Below, piece by piece: positions 13,501-21,357 of a DNA stretch of 64,000 nucleotides. Positions within the stretch are counted from its first letter, which is position 1. Every line of letters begins with the position of its first letter. The translations under genes and the position numbers were made by a program. The stretch comes from a bacterium (GTDB lineage Bacteria; Arandabacterota; Arandabacteria; Arandabacterales; Arandabacteraceae), in assembly GCA_029933125.1 (NCBI GenBank), contig JAOZOU010000003.1, forward strand, positions 62,001 to 126,000. Direction: 5' to 3'. The notes beneath the pieces were generated by a model. The model worked only from the letters and a program-made list of their open reading frames with translations. It had not been told where the DNA came from and did not search any database.

Positions 13501-15460
13501 TGGGAGTTATAGTGAGGGTGATGGTTATGGTGTTAGGGAGTATGGGGATAGTGTTAGGTATGAGTTGGAGTTAGTGGATGGTTATGGGCGCAGGTGGTTG
13601 GACACGTTGGGAGTTCGAGATGTGGGTGTGGTGAGTGGGTTGGTTGGAGAGGTAGGGAGTGATTATGTTGATTTGAGTTGGGGGTGTAGTGACAGTTTGG
13701 TGGATGGGTATGACATATATCGTAGTGATGATTATAGTGGTGGATACAGTTTAGTTGGTATGGTGGATGGATATAGGCGGTATAAGGATGTGGGGTTGGT
13801 GAGTGAGGAGGATTATTACTATTATGTAGAGGGGCGAGATGGTGATGGCAACTTGAGTGAGCCATCGGAGACACTCTGTGTGTGGACTGGCTCCCCACAA
13901 CTACCAGGATTCCCCATAGCAACCACAAATGTATTCCCATCCTCACCTGTTGTCGCTGACATCGATAAGGATGGCTATAAGGAAATAATAATAGGCAGTA
14001 AGGATAAATGTGTGCATGTTTGGCACTATGATGGGACACCCGTGGCAGGGTGGCCTGGGTGCACAGGCGATGAAGTTTGGTCTACAGCAGCCGTTGCCAA
14101 TCTTGATGATGATCCAGAGCTTGAGATAATCATCAGCTCATACGATGGAGACGTCTATGGCTGGAATGCCGATGGCTCAGGAATAAGAAATCCTGATGGT
14201 GTCTTCAGACATGTAGGTGGTCTGTGTAAGTCCCCCCCAGCGATCGACGATCTTGACGGCGATCTTCAGCTTGAAATTGTGGCTACCAATAGCTATGGTC
14301 AGGTCTATGTATGGCATGAGGATGGGACAGGTTATCTTCAGCCAAACGGCTTCTTCGCGCAGGGTAGTGGCAATATGGCAGGTTCGCCAACGCTTGCCGA
14401 CATAGATGGGGATGATGATTTGGAGATAATAGTTGGCTCAACTGGTGGTGATGTCTATGTATGGCACCACGATGGAACTGGCTACCTCCAGCCAGATGGA
14501 ATCTTCGCCTCATACGGCGGGGTATACGGAGCTCTGGCAGTTGGTGATGTTGACAACAATGGGGATATGGAGCTCGTGATGGTTGGCCTTTACTGGAAAG
14601 CTGTTGCTGTCTTTGATCACGATGGCACATTCCATGGAGGCTGGCCACGCAACGTCGACTGTGGTGCTTATGCTTCTCCGGCGCTTGCGGATCTCGATGG
14701 TGACGGTAGGCTCGACATAATTGTTGGGACCCATCGTGGAAGCACTGATACGACTGCAAGCATGTACGTTTTCTCCGACAATGGCGAGATCAGACCTGGA
14801 TGGCCAATAAGCCTAAGGGCAGATTTCTACTCATCTCCCGCTGTTGGTGATATAGACGGTGATGGTGATCCTGACATCGTTGTGGGTTCAACCGATGGGA
14901 GAATCTATGCGTGGCATAAAGATGGCACACCTGTCGATGGCTGGCCTCGCAATTTTATGTATGCCTTCTACTCCAGCCCAACTCTGACAGATATAGACAA
15001 TGACGGTGATGTCGATATTGTGATCGCTGGCTATGATGGCAAGGTTTATGTTTTTGATCTCAGTGCGCCCTACAACGAATCAACAATGGAATGGCCCAAG
15101 ATCTGTCATGATCTTTTCAATAGCGGTCTCTATCACGGTCCTTCAAAAGCAGGTGTCAACGGCTCTGCACGGTCGCCCCAGAAGTTTATCCTGCAAACAT
15201 ATCCTTTACCCGCAAGAGGCTGCGTCACTATCAAGTTAGGTATTCCCTCACAAGCCTCATCACATGTTGATGTTGACGTTTATGATGTCCGTGGACGCCT
15301 TGTGAGGCAAGTCTATAAGGGAGCTCTTGACCCAGGATATCACAACATAACCTGGGACGGCAAAGATGAGGCTGGTAGCGAAGCTGCTAGCGGCATATAC
15401 TTCATTAAGGCAAATCACATGGGCAAAACACGAAACCGCAAGATCGTACTCGTGAGGTAG
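10577..15460 (+). CDS. Second secreted C25 peptidase sharing the C-depleted stalk module
   Basis: 1627 residues. Order: signal peptide (about 1-22); propeptide-like region; C25 core (about 205-575) with probable catalytic His445 (IAGHGD) and Cys483 (ALNCNN); stalk residues 572-1114, identical to the stalk of the first peptidase; FG-GAP/VCBS propeller (about 1115-1510) with repeated DIDGDGD-type loops; FlgD-like C-terminal domain (about 1538-1627, YDVRGRLVR, SGIYFIK). Outside the stalk the two peptidases are clearly related but strongly diverged. Export by type IX secretion is inferred from the C-terminal domain. The ATG lies about 107 nt downstream of a good promoter, so this gene starts its own transcript, probably continuing into the acyltransferase 3 bp downstream. 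Confidence 0.9.
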   Translation: MNAKGIFVSFALAFVLPVCAFGYTVNLHYGWKTEDVRISEKDGFDYLGVRGAIFSDGSLGQVYDLKLIPEGYKVSQFRIARQEWQDLAGSFRIGKLNGKAMALMMGDEEGGLGYLGSTNAFGFAILTAAVRPFRFVDGKLSVLKAMDVEIECEPDPEVPRPLRRSHLTDSYLRRVMGKLLGTDITSYGSWLTQGYRDWVSEAPSPDGSVVDCVIVTSDSLASVFQELAAWHDKLGVRTVVRSVEWIESNYSGADGAEKVRNFLRDAYENWGTIYALLGGAPEIVPMRYIWTNYYGGEFIPTDVYYGDLAGTWNADGDNIYGEFGNSPDDPGDDVAFYAQLFTGRAPVRNSVEAQAFVDKTMAYADEADSSFATSALFLGEVIFPQDWQPGDPITLDGGDICDSASTYFPAYFDTLKLYQKWGNMTRTSCMDAFDVGYNYNIIAGHGDAFRMSAAEGDPPYIYAEDFDTLSNYNRWGFVYALNCNNLAVDVDCVFRHFLLNPNGGASAVYATTRYDFPNVGQYFLDEFLDLVFNAGITRLGDACTLHHIKFIPTALVHEGAVRWSVFTYLLAGDPVVRLWVDEPGEFEVVHGGSLSVGDSLVVVEVRDGGVGVEGAVVVLEGGYGEYGVGVSGVGGIAEVGFRPLGVGVVRMYVSGDGYRVYEDSLEVVGGGRCYVSSVEVDDGDGWVGNGDGVAGWGERVGLGVGLRNGGVGDIGGVWGKLREVEGCSLWVYVEIDSGVVDSLVNIGSGSRHPDGNPFGLGVERWVMGRGLGGVGEEVGCWIWLDGMGWHVRFVGDGGEHAYRCSLGVYGGMVGVSGYGLEVGDSLVVDVGVSISGGLGVGDYEDGIDMEVGLGGMVEVLVDSVYYGVVGGSEEVGWYEVGFDSVGGMDGVGVWFELEMGDSIGSRWSDWVWVEVEDGELVLERLRYDGGGDSLGLYCGVRNVGGGGLVGVEGRLRGLWGVEVLDSVSWYGDIGGGSYSEGDGYGVREYGDSVRYELELVDGYGRRWLDTLGVRDVGVVSGLVGEVGSDYVDLSWGCSDSLVDGYDIYRSDDYSGGYSLVGMVDGYRRYKDVGLVSEEDYYYYVEGRDGDGNLSEPSETLCVWTGSPQLPGFPIATTNVFPSSPVVADIDKDGYKEIIIGSKDKCVHVWHYDGTPVAGWPGCTGDEVWSTAAVANLDDDPELEIIISSYDGDVYGWNADGSGIRNPDGVFRHVGGLCKSPPAIDDLDGDLQLEIVATNSYGQVYVWHEDGTGYLQPNGFFAQGSGNMAGSPTLADIDGDDDLEIIVGSTGGDVYVWHHDGTGYLQPDGIFASYGGVYGALAVGDVDNNGDMELVMVGLYWKAVAVFDHDGTFHGGWPRNVDCGAYASPALADLDGDGRLDIIVGTHRGSTDTTASMYVFSDNGEIRPGWPISLRADFYSSPAVGDIDGDGDPDIVVGSTDGRIYAWHKDGTPVDGWPRNFMYAFYSSPTLTDIDNDGDVDIVIAGYDGKVYVFDLSAPYNESTMEWPKICHDLFNSGLYHGPSKAGVNGSARSPQKFILQTYPLPARGCVTIKLGIPSQASSHVDVDVYDVRGRLVRQVYKGALDPGYHNITWDGKDEAGSEAASGIYFIKANHMGKTRNRKIVLVR
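12290..13919 (+). repeat. Cytosine-depleted 1,630-bp repeat, copy 2
   Basis: Equal in length and apparently in sequence to 5268-6897, in the same orientation, 7,022 bp downstream. It begins at the codons for the GDP of the conserved GDPVVRLW motif that closes the C25 fold, and ends at the PGFPI motif that opens the propeller. The exchangeable unit is therefore exactly the stalk. Directly outside, the sequences part immediately (GAC|GGT against GCT|GGT on the left; ATAG|AGC against ATAG|CAA on the right). No target-site duplication, inverted termini or integrase/transposase gene flank it. Confidence 0.97.
12877..12913 (+). other. Dense G-run cluster, predicted G-quadruplex (copy 2)
   Basis: Counterpart of 5855-5891 at the constant 7,022-bp offset, with the same five G runs on the coding strand. 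Many further GGG/GGGG runs occur throughout the repeat. Confidence 0.6.
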
Positions 15461-15463
15461 CCT

Positions 15464-15988
15464 GTGAGAGAATTCCGGGCGAGGTCATACGGTAGCGGTA
15501 AAATCAAACCTGAGGATCTGGGCTCGATTGGAGACAATGTTGTCATCGAAGACGGCGCTCTCATCTTAGAGCCAGCGTGGGTTTATATAGGCTCGAATGT
15601 CTATATCGGTCATTATGCAATCCTGCGTGGCTATTCAGGCAAGAGGCTCGAGATAGGTGACAATACCTGGATTGGGCAATTCTGTTACATCAACAGTGCG
15701 GGGGGTGTCAGTATCGGCTCAAATGTGGGTATCGGACCCGGTGTGAAAATAATGTCTTCCCAGCATAGCGAAGAGGGGAGAGAGATACCAGTACTGCTTT
15801 GTGAGCTTGAATTCGCCCCTGTAAGGATTGAGGATGGTTGTGACATCGGCATGGGAGCAATCATCCTACCTGGCCACACAATTGGCAAAGGCTCGATTGT
15901 TGGTGCGGGAGCCGTCATAACGCACGACGTGGAACCCTATTCGATTGTTGCAGGCGTTCCTGCCCGTAAAATAGGGAGTCGCCCTTAG
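15464..15988 (+). CDS. Left-handed beta-helix (hexapeptide repeat) acyltransferase
   Basis: 174 residues with a run of hexapeptide-type turns from about residue 20 to 165 (IGSNVYIGHYAIL, IGDNTWIGQFC, IGSNVGIGPGVKI, IEDGCDIGMGAIIL, IGKGSIVGAGAVI) and the family's closing motif PYSIVAGVPARKIG. The conserved SSQH near 103 is where related maltose/serine/colanic-acid acetyltransferases place the catalytic His. It probably acetylates a sugar or sugar nucleotide; the substrate cannot be read from the sequence. The GTG start is 3 bp after the second peptidase. A role in decorating a surface glycan is possible but inferred only. Confidence 0.85.
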   Translation: MREFRARSYGSGKIKPEDLGSIGDNVVIEDGALILEPAWVYIGSNVYIGHYAILRGYSGKRLEIGDNTWIGQFCYINSAGGVSIGSNVGIGPGVKIMSSQHSEEGREIPVLLCELEFAPVRIEDGCDIGMGAIILPGHTIGKGSIVGAGAVITHDVEPYSIVAGVPARKIGSRP

Positions 15989-16072
15989 TTCACTAAGATG
16001 GACATCATACGTTAAATCTTCCCAAACTTTGCCCTTTTTTGCATTTCTTCTAGAATTCCCTCCAGAAACAGC

Positions 16073-16102
16073 TTGACACGTGGAAGAGAACGATGCTAAA
16101 GT
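16073..16102 (+). promoter_or_regulatory. Promoter of the dcw cluster
   Basis: A perfect TTGACA (16073-16078) is followed after 18 bp by TAAAGT (16097-16102). Transcription would start near 16109, about 40 nt before the mraZ start. The -10 box overlaps the first MraZ box, so repressor binding would block polymerase. Confidence 0.7.
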
Positions 16103-16140
16103 GGAGCGTCGTGGAGTGAAGTGGAACAAAAGGGAGGGCG
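16101..16140 (+). promoter_or_regulatory. MraZ-binding repeats (operator)
   Basis: Three GTGGA pentamers begin exactly 10 bp apart at 16101, 16111 and 16121; a degenerate fourth (AGGGA) is at 16131. MraZ is known to bind tandem direct repeats with a roughly 10-bp period (TGGGN in E. coli, GTG-rich in other bacteria) upstream of its own gene. The helical phasing and the position over the -10 box and start site fit autorepression of the cluster. Confidence 0.8.
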
Positions 16141-16146
16141 AGGTCG

Positions 16147-16623
16147 TTGTCCAATTTCATCGGCAGTTTCAGGTTTAAAGTCAGTCCCAAGGGGCGATTA
16201 AGTATTCCAGCCCCTATCAGGGAAGGACTTGCAAGTGGGGCTGATAAGACCTTCATTATCCTTCCTGGACCTGAAGGCTGCATTGAGGCTTATCCACTTG
16301 ATGAGTGGATTCGAAGGGTGAAGTATCTCAGAAGTTTGCCTAATCGCAAAAAGGCACGCATATATAAGCGTAAGCTTCTAACCCATGCTGTTATATGCAA
16401 GATGGATGCGCAGCATCGCATAATCATACCTGCGGATCTGCTTCGCAGAGCAGGTATTGAAGATGAAGTCCTCATCGTCGGTCAACTCGAGCGACTTGAA
16501 CTCTGGAACCCTCAAACTTTTGAAAAGCGTGAAGCCGAAGACGATATCCCTCTTGAAGATATCCTTGAAGAAATAGAGGACGAGTTTGACAGACGCAGGC
16601 GTGAGGACCGTAGTGAATACTGA
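16147..16623 (+). CDS. mraZ: MraZ, transcriptional regulator of the division/cell-wall cluster
   Basis: 158 residues, slightly longer than the usual about 143-150. Two AbrB-like half-domains are visible: the first with PKGRLSIPAPIR near 13-24, the second with the matching MDAQHRIIIPADLLR near 85-99. Together these are the duplicated DNA-binding fold that assembles into a ring. It should bind the phased repeats at 16101-16140 and control the operon. The start is TTG at 16147, with GAGG (16140-16143) three bases upstream and a stronger AGGGAGG further away; no ATG is available. The acidic C-terminal tail (EDDIPLEDILEEIEDEF) is an extension. Confidence 0.93.
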   Translation: MSNFIGSFRFKVSPKGRLSIPAPIREGLASGADKTFIILPGPEGCIEAYPLDEWIRRVKYLRSLPNRKKARIYKRKLLTHAVICKMDAQHRIIIPADLLRRAGIEDEVLIVGQLERLELWNPQTFEKREAEDDIPLEDILEEIEDEFDRRRREDRSEY

Positions 16624-17560
16624 CCGAACTGACCAATGGGAGCACCGAAATTGGCACGTACCTGTTATGGCAGACAAGATAACACAACTTCTGATAAGAC
16701 CGTCTACACACATAGTTGTCGACTGTACAGTTGGGACGGGCGGACATTCGCTCGCCATACTCGAGGCGGCCGGGAAGCAAACCATACTGGTGGGGATCGA
16801 CATGGACGAAAATGCACTTGCAATTGCACGTGAGAGGCTCAAGCCACTCGGAAGGCGTGTGATCCTTAAGAGAGGCAATTATGGAAAGATCACAGAGCTT
16901 TTGAAAGATTACTTGGGCAGAGTCGATTCCCTTCTGATTGACTGCGGTATATCTAGATTGCAGATCACTAACTCTGACAGGGGATTCAGCTTCGACCATG
17001 AAGGTCCTCTCGATATGAGATTCGATAACGCAGCAAGCATGACAGCTGAGAAGTTGCTTAAGGGCATTTCCTTTGAGGAGCTCAGAAGCTTGCTTTCGCA
17101 TTTCGGTGAACCTCGTGCCTCATCTATTGCGAAAGCGATTCTTGAGCGCAGGGACAGTGGAAAACTCTCAACCACCTTGGATCTTGCTGGAGCTGTTAAG
17201 GCAGTGGTGAAGAGGAAACAAGCAAAGTCGCTTGCAAGGGTGTTTCTCGCAATCCGAGCTTGCGTGAATAATGAACTGGAAAATCTCAAGTCCGCACTCG
17301 AATCACTCAAGAATGTGCTAGGCAAAGGTGGGAGGGCGTGCGTTATCACCTATCACTCGGCTGAAGACACTATCGTCAAGCAGGCGTTCAGAAAGTATTC
17401 AGGCAAGTGCATTTGTCCTCCTGGCAGTATCACGTGTAGGTGCGGGAGGATAGGGATCTTCAGGCAACTAACTCGAAAACCTTTGGTACCCAGTGCTGAT
17501 GAGATTCGAGGCAATCCATCCGCACGCAGTGCCAAGATCAGGGTGGTAGAGAAGATGTAG
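16613..17560 (+). CDS. rsmH: 16S rRNA (cytosine-1402-N4)-methyltransferase RsmH
   Basis: About 315 residues. SAM-dependent methyltransferase that modifies C1402 in the ribosomal P site; it follows mraZ in most dcw clusters. Visible motifs: HVPVM near the N-terminus, SAM loop DCTVGTGGHS, LLIDCGIS, the RGFSFDHEGPLDMRFD motif, and CVITYHSAEDTIVKQ near the C-terminus. The GTG at 16613 is chosen because GAGG lies 7 bp upstream and it overlaps the mraZ stop by 11 bp. An earlier in-frame TTG (16586) and GTG (16601) add residues not conserved in the family. The usual SLED is SAED here. Confidence 0.94.
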   Translation: MNTDRTDQWEHRNWHVPVMADKITQLLIRPSTHIVVDCTVGTGGHSLAILEAAGKQTILVGIDMDENALAIARERLKPLGRRVILKRGNYGKITELLKDYLGRVDSLLIDCGISRLQITNSDRGFSFDHEGPLDMRFDNAASMTAEKLLKGISFEELRSLLSHFGEPRASSIAKAILERRDSGKLSTTLDLAGAVKAVVKRKQAKSLARVFLAIRACVNNELENLKSALESLKNVLGKGGRACVITYHSAEDTIVKQAFRKYSGKCICPPGSITCRCGRIGIFRQLTRKPLVPSADEIRGNPSARSAKIRVVEKM

Positions 17561-17618
17561 TTTCACATTCTAACCCAGGGGTGCAGGGCGACCGGCTCTT
17601 GTGCGTAGGAATCCAATA

Positions 17619-17969
17619 ATGCAAGCGCCGCTTCGAAAGGGCAAAAAAAAAGAGACACTGGGCAGGGCAAAAGGAGTCAAGCGCACAGGTCGGTCGCTCC
17701 TGTTTGCAATAACGCTGGTAGCTATCATCGTTGGCTCCAGCTTAATTTATACATCTGAGCGACTCCTTGCGGAGGCAATGGCGCAACATAACCATGTCTT
17801 AAAGAAACGCTTGGAGGCAATTCAGAAACGCACTGATTGGCTGACATACGAGGTTACAAAACTTGAGGCTTTTGATCGTCTTACTAAAGGGGCAGCTGAG
17901 CTGGGCTTGACGCCTATCGATTGGGAAAGTGTGTATGTCATAAAGAGCCGAGGGGATGAGAAGAGGTGA
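17619..17969 (+). CDS. ftsL: FtsL-like divisome protein
   Basis: 116 residues from the ATG at 17619, chosen because AGGA lies 8 bp upstream; an in-frame GTG at 17601 would add six residues. Layout: basic cytoplasmic tail, one membrane segment (about LLFAITLVAIIVGSSLIY), then a periplasmic leucine-zipper-like helix (KKRLEAIQKRTDWLTYEVTKLE). This is the bitopic coiled-coil architecture of FtsL, which links FtsQ and FtsB to FtsWI. Sequence conservation in the family is low, so the call rests mainly on architecture and position between rsmH and ftsI. It overlaps ftsI by 4 bp. Confidence 0.85.
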   Translation: MQAPLRKGKKKETLGRAKGVKRTGRSLLFAITLVAIIVGSSLIYTSERLLAEAMAQHNHVLKKRLEAIQKRTDWLTYEVTKLEAFDRLTKGAAELGLTPIDWESVYVIKSRGDEKR

Positions 17970-19882
17970 AACCGAGTAGCATAAAGCTGTTCAGTTTTTT
18001 CGCAGGTTTTCTAGCAATCTGTGTGCTCATCGGTGGCTACCTTTTCAAACTTCAACTTCTTGAACATAGCTTCTACAGCAAGGAAGCCGCACGGATGCAT
18101 ATTTTTGTTAGAGAGATAAATGGCAGGCGAGGTGCAATTTATGATCGCAATCTAATGCCTGTGGCTTTGACTCTGCCATGCTATCGCGTTTGGGCTGACC
18201 CGTGCCTTCTCGATAACCCCAGAGATGTTGCAGCCAAGCTTGCACCACTTCTTGGGTTGAGAGTAAATAAGGTGGCGCGAGTGTTGGCTGATACTTCAGC
18301 ACGCTACCGCATATTGAGGCAAAGCGTCGATCCCGAAGATATTGGAGCGGTCGCAAACCTTGGGATAAGAGGCATAGTCTGTCAGCCAGCAGGCAAGCGT
18401 GTGAGGCCACTTGGTGATTTTGCTTCAAACGTGATTGGAGCGACTTCCCCAGACGGGGTCGCATTGAGCGGCATTGAACTTTTCGCTGATGAAGTTCTCC
18501 GTGGTAAGCCCGGTAAGGAGATTTTTCTCAGAGATGCCCTTGGCCAGATTCGCCCATGTGCAAACTCGACGGTCCAACCACCTTCTCCTGGTAATTCCCT
18601 TGTCCTCACAATTGATGCAGAACTCCAATATGTTGCTGAGCAAGCTCTGGAAGAAGCCATCCGCATCAACAAAGCCAAAGCTGGGGGAGTGGTAGTTGTC
18701 GACCCATGGACTGGTGAGATACTCGCAATGGCAAGTTTCCCACGTCGTCCCAACTTCCCAGTTGAAGTAACCTTTGAACCTGGCTCTGCTCTGAAGATTT
18801 GCACATATTCAGCTGCTCTTGAGACCAACAAGCTCAAGCTCGATGAGATCTTCCACACAAACAATGGAGTTCTTAAGGTAAGCGGTGGCTACATAAGGGA
18901 TGACCATCCGAAGGATCCTGTGACAACTACTGAAGCTTTCGCCCGCTCAAGCAATGTCGTTGCTGCAACAATAGCTAGACGTCTAGGGCAGCAAACACTT
19001 TATCGCTATCTTGTTGCCTTCGGTTTCGGACGTCGCACCGGCATCGAGCTCAAGGGTGAAGCGTATGGCATTCTCAGACCACCTGATAAGTGGTCGAAGC
19101 GTTCGCTTGAAACAATAGCCTTTGGTCAGGAGGTAGGTGTGACCGCCGTTCAGCTGGCGATGGCCTTTGCAACAATAGCCAATGGAGGTCAACTTCTCCG
19201 GCCGAGGCTGGTCAAGGCAATCATCAAAGATGGTTGGGCTGTCTGTCTTACAAAACCACAGGTGGTAAGAAGGGTAATAAGAAAAGAGACGGCAGCCAAG
19301 CTGACACACCTTATGGAAGCTGTTGTCTCAAGTGGCACAGGTGTTCCCGCTCAGATCGACGGAATCCGCGTGGCTGGCAAGACGGGCACGGGGCAGAAGG
19401 CTCAAGGTGGTCAGTATCTGAAGGGTAAGTGTTTTGCTGTTTTCGGTGGTTTTGTCCCTGCTGACAATCCTCGTTATGTGTGTACTGTTGTCATCGAGGA
19501 TCCATCAGGCTGGACATCATATGGCGGACCGGTCTGCGGTCCTGTCTTTAAGAAGATAATGGAATATGCTCTGAGACGCGCAAGAAAGGTAATTCCATCA
19601 ACAGCAACTGAGTTGGCAGAACTCCCGCTGGACGGGTCTTATCAAGCTTCAACCGAAGCAGCTGATGAGTTTGATCTGGCCTCTACACTCACGCCCGGAC
19701 GCCAGGAAACCTATCCCTCCGTTTTGGGACTCACTCTCCGTGAGGCTGCTAAGGTATTGGAGCACTGCGGGATCAAATGGCGGGCGACAGGTTCAGGTCT
19801 TGTCGTCCGCCAGGACCCGTCGCCTGGGAAGCCCATTGACGGTGAGAAGGTTTGTAAACTCGTAATGGAAACAATTCAATGA
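17966..19882 (+). CDS. ftsI: Septal penicillin-binding protein FtsI (PBP3) with C-terminal PASTA domain
   Basis: 638 residues. N-terminal membrane anchor (about 10-28), PBP dimerisation domain, then the transpeptidase domain with all three active-site motifs: S274-A-L-K277, S328-S-N330 and K472-T-G. Residues about 575-636 form a PASTA domain (YPSVLGLTLREAAKVL, then DPSPGKPI), a module that binds wall fragments or beta-lactams; E. coli FtsI lacks it, but it is common in Gram-positive and some deep-branching lineages. The enzyme cross-links septal peptidoglycan together with FtsW. The GTG start overlaps ftsL, and the stop overlaps the ATG of murE. Confidence 0.94.
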   Translation: MKPSSIKLFSFFAGFLAICVLIGGYLFKLQLLEHSFYSKEAARMHIFVREINGRRGAIYDRNLMPVALTLPCYRVWADPCLLDNPRDVAAKLAPLLGLRVNKVARVLADTSARYRILRQSVDPEDIGAVANLGIRGIVCQPAGKRVRPLGDFASNVIGATSPDGVALSGIELFADEVLRGKPGKEIFLRDALGQIRPCANSTVQPPSPGNSLVLTIDAELQYVAEQALEEAIRINKAKAGGVVVVDPWTGEILAMASFPRRPNFPVEVTFEPGSALKICTYSAALETNKLKLDEIFHTNNGVLKVSGGYIRDDHPKDPVTTTEAFARSSNVVAATIARRLGQQTLYRYLVAFGFGRRTGIELKGEAYGILRPPDKWSKRSLETIAFGQEVGVTAVQLAMAFATIANGGQLLRPRLVKAIIKDGWAVCLTKPQVVRRVIRKETAAKLTHLMEAVVSSGTGVPAQIDGIRVAGKTGTGQKAQGGQYLKGKCFAVFGGFVPADNPRYVCTVVIEDPSGWTSYGGPVCGPVFKKIMEYALRRARKVIPSTATELAELPLDGSYQASTEAADEFDLASTLTPGRQETYPSVLGLTLREAAKVLEHCGIKWRATGSGLVVRQDPSPGKPIDGEKVCKLVMETIQ

Positions 19883-21357
19883 AGCTCGATAGGATGCTTG
19901 AAAATTTGCCAATGCAGGAAATCGTCGGGAGTATGGATAAGGAGGTCAAAGGCATATCTCTGGATTCAAGAAGGATAGGTCATGGAGATCTCTTTGCCTG
20001 TCTTAGAGGAGCCAGCTACGATGGGCATGATTTTGCTCAAGATGCCGTCGCGAGAGGAGCTAGCGTAGTGCTCTGTGATCATAGACTTGAAATCAGCGAG
20101 GCTACGCAGGTGATCGCTAGCGATGTTCGAAAGGTGCTTGCTAGGATAGCAGCACGCTTCTACGGAAAGCCATCACATGATCTCAAAGTTGTGGGTGTGA
20201 CAGGCACGAATGGTAAGACAACAACTGTTCATCTGGTTCGATCAATTCTCATTAGGAGCGGAATAGCTGTAGGCATCATGGGTACACTTGGCCACTGGAT
20301 AAGCGATGAACCCGAGCGTGATGTCTTTACGACACCTGAGGCTCCTCATCTTCAAAGATATATGAGCAAGATGGTCAAGAAAGGCATGACCCATTGTGTA
20401 ATGGAGGTTTCCTCCCATGCGATTGCCCTCCGAAGGGTTGATTGTGTCGATTTTGATGTCGTTGCCTTCACCAACCTCAGCCATGATCACCTTGATTTCC
20501 ACGGCGACTTCGAGACCTATCGTAAGACCAAGATGAGGCTTTTTGGCATTGACGAAGATGACAATGACTACGGCGAAGAGAGAGTTGCAGTTGTCAATGT
20601 TACGAACAAAGATGGCAGACAAATCTGTGAGGAAACACCCCTTGAAAAGCTCACATTTGCACTTGGGGAGGAAGCCGCCGTAAAGGGTGAAATAAGCGAG
20701 CTGGACTGGCACGGAACACGCATGAAGATCTCTAGCGATGGCAAAACCTTTGAAGTCACCTCCAAGCTGCGTGGAAGGTCAAATGCGGAAAACATCGTTG
20801 CAGCATTTGCAATAGCTAGAGCCCTCGGTATCGAGCATGGAACGATTGTGGAGGGTATAGCCTCAATGGAAATCGTTCCCGGTAGAATGGAGATGATCTC
20901 GGCGATGGGGAGAGTTGCAATTGTTGATTATGCCCACACACCTGATGCCCTACGCAGGCTCCTCACTGACATCAGATCCTTCGCGCCAAAGCGCATCATC
21001 TGCGTCTTTGGTTGCGGCGGTGATCGTGATAGAGGAAAGCGCCCGGAGATGGGAAGGATAGCTTCAGAGCTTTCAGATCTTACAATCATCACATCTGATA
21101 ATCCGCGGACAGAAAATCCCCATCGTATAATACAAGACATTCTTGAGGGAGTTGTTCCGGGTAAGAATCACTTTGTTGAACCTGATAGAGCTCAAGCCAT
21201 CAGACGAGCCGTCGAAATGAGCAAACCAGGTGACGTCGTTGTCGTGGCTGGCAAGGGTCATGAAGATTACCAGATCATAGGAAATACCAGGATTCCCTTC
21301 GACGATCGCGAAGCTGTAAGGAGTGCATTCGGGGTCAAAGCCAATGCTGAATCTTAG
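19879..21357 (+). CDS. murE: UDP-MurNAc-tripeptide synthetase MurE (meso-DAP-adding type)
   Basis: 492 residues. ATP-dependent ligase adding the third amino acid to UDP-MurNAc-L-Ala-D-Glu in the cytoplasm. Visible: N-terminal substrate domain with SLDSRRIGHGDLF, P-loop GVTGTNGKTTT near 113, the TTPEAPHLQRYM segment, and the DNPR motif (TSDNPRTENP), which in characterised MurE enzymes marks meso-diaminopimelate rather than lysine specificity. This agrees with a DapL-type aminotransferase at 41649. Its ATG overlaps the ftsI stop (ATGA arrangement), implying translational coupling. Confidence 0.96.
   Translation: MKLDRMLENLPMQEIVGSMDKEVKGISLDSRRIGHGDLFACLRGASYDGHDFAQDAVARGASVVLCDHRLEISEATQVIASDVRKVLARIAARFYGKPSHDLKVVGVTGTNGKTTTVHLVRSILIRSGIAVGIMGTLGHWISDEPERDVFTTPEAPHLQRYMSKMVKKGMTHCVMEVSSHAIALRRVDCVDFDVVAFTNLSHDHLDFHGDFETYRKTKMRLFGIDEDDNDYGEERVAVVNVTNKDGRQICEETPLEKLTFALGEEAAVKGEISELDWHGTRMKISSDGKTFEVTSKLRGRSNAENIVAAFAIARALGIEHGTIVEGIASMEIVPGRMEMISAMGRVAIVDYAHTPDALRRLLTDIRSFAPKRIICVFGCGGDRDRGKRPEMGRIASELSDLTIITSDNPRTENPHRIIQDILEGVVPGKNHFVEPDRAQAIRRAVEMSKPGDVVVVAGKGHEDYQIIGNTRIPFDDREAVRSAFGVKANAES

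Noticed and set aside
5268-13919. Diversity-generating retroelement target or template repeat
   Set aside because: The two copies are identical rather than differing at adenines, the bias is against C as well as A, and no reverse transcriptase or accessory gene is in the window. A trans-acting element elsewhere cannot be excluded.
5268-13919. Pure assembly artefact (one repeat copied into two loci)
   Set aside because: Each copy is in frame and completes a sensible protein in a different gene, with normal flanks. Artefactual copying would not create the base bias. It remains a reason to check long reads for true identity.
15970-16050. Terminator between the acyltransferase and mraZ
   Set aside because: A short CTTAG/CTAAG hairpin overlaps the stop codon, and a T-run lies further on, but they are not adjacent and the stem is too weak.
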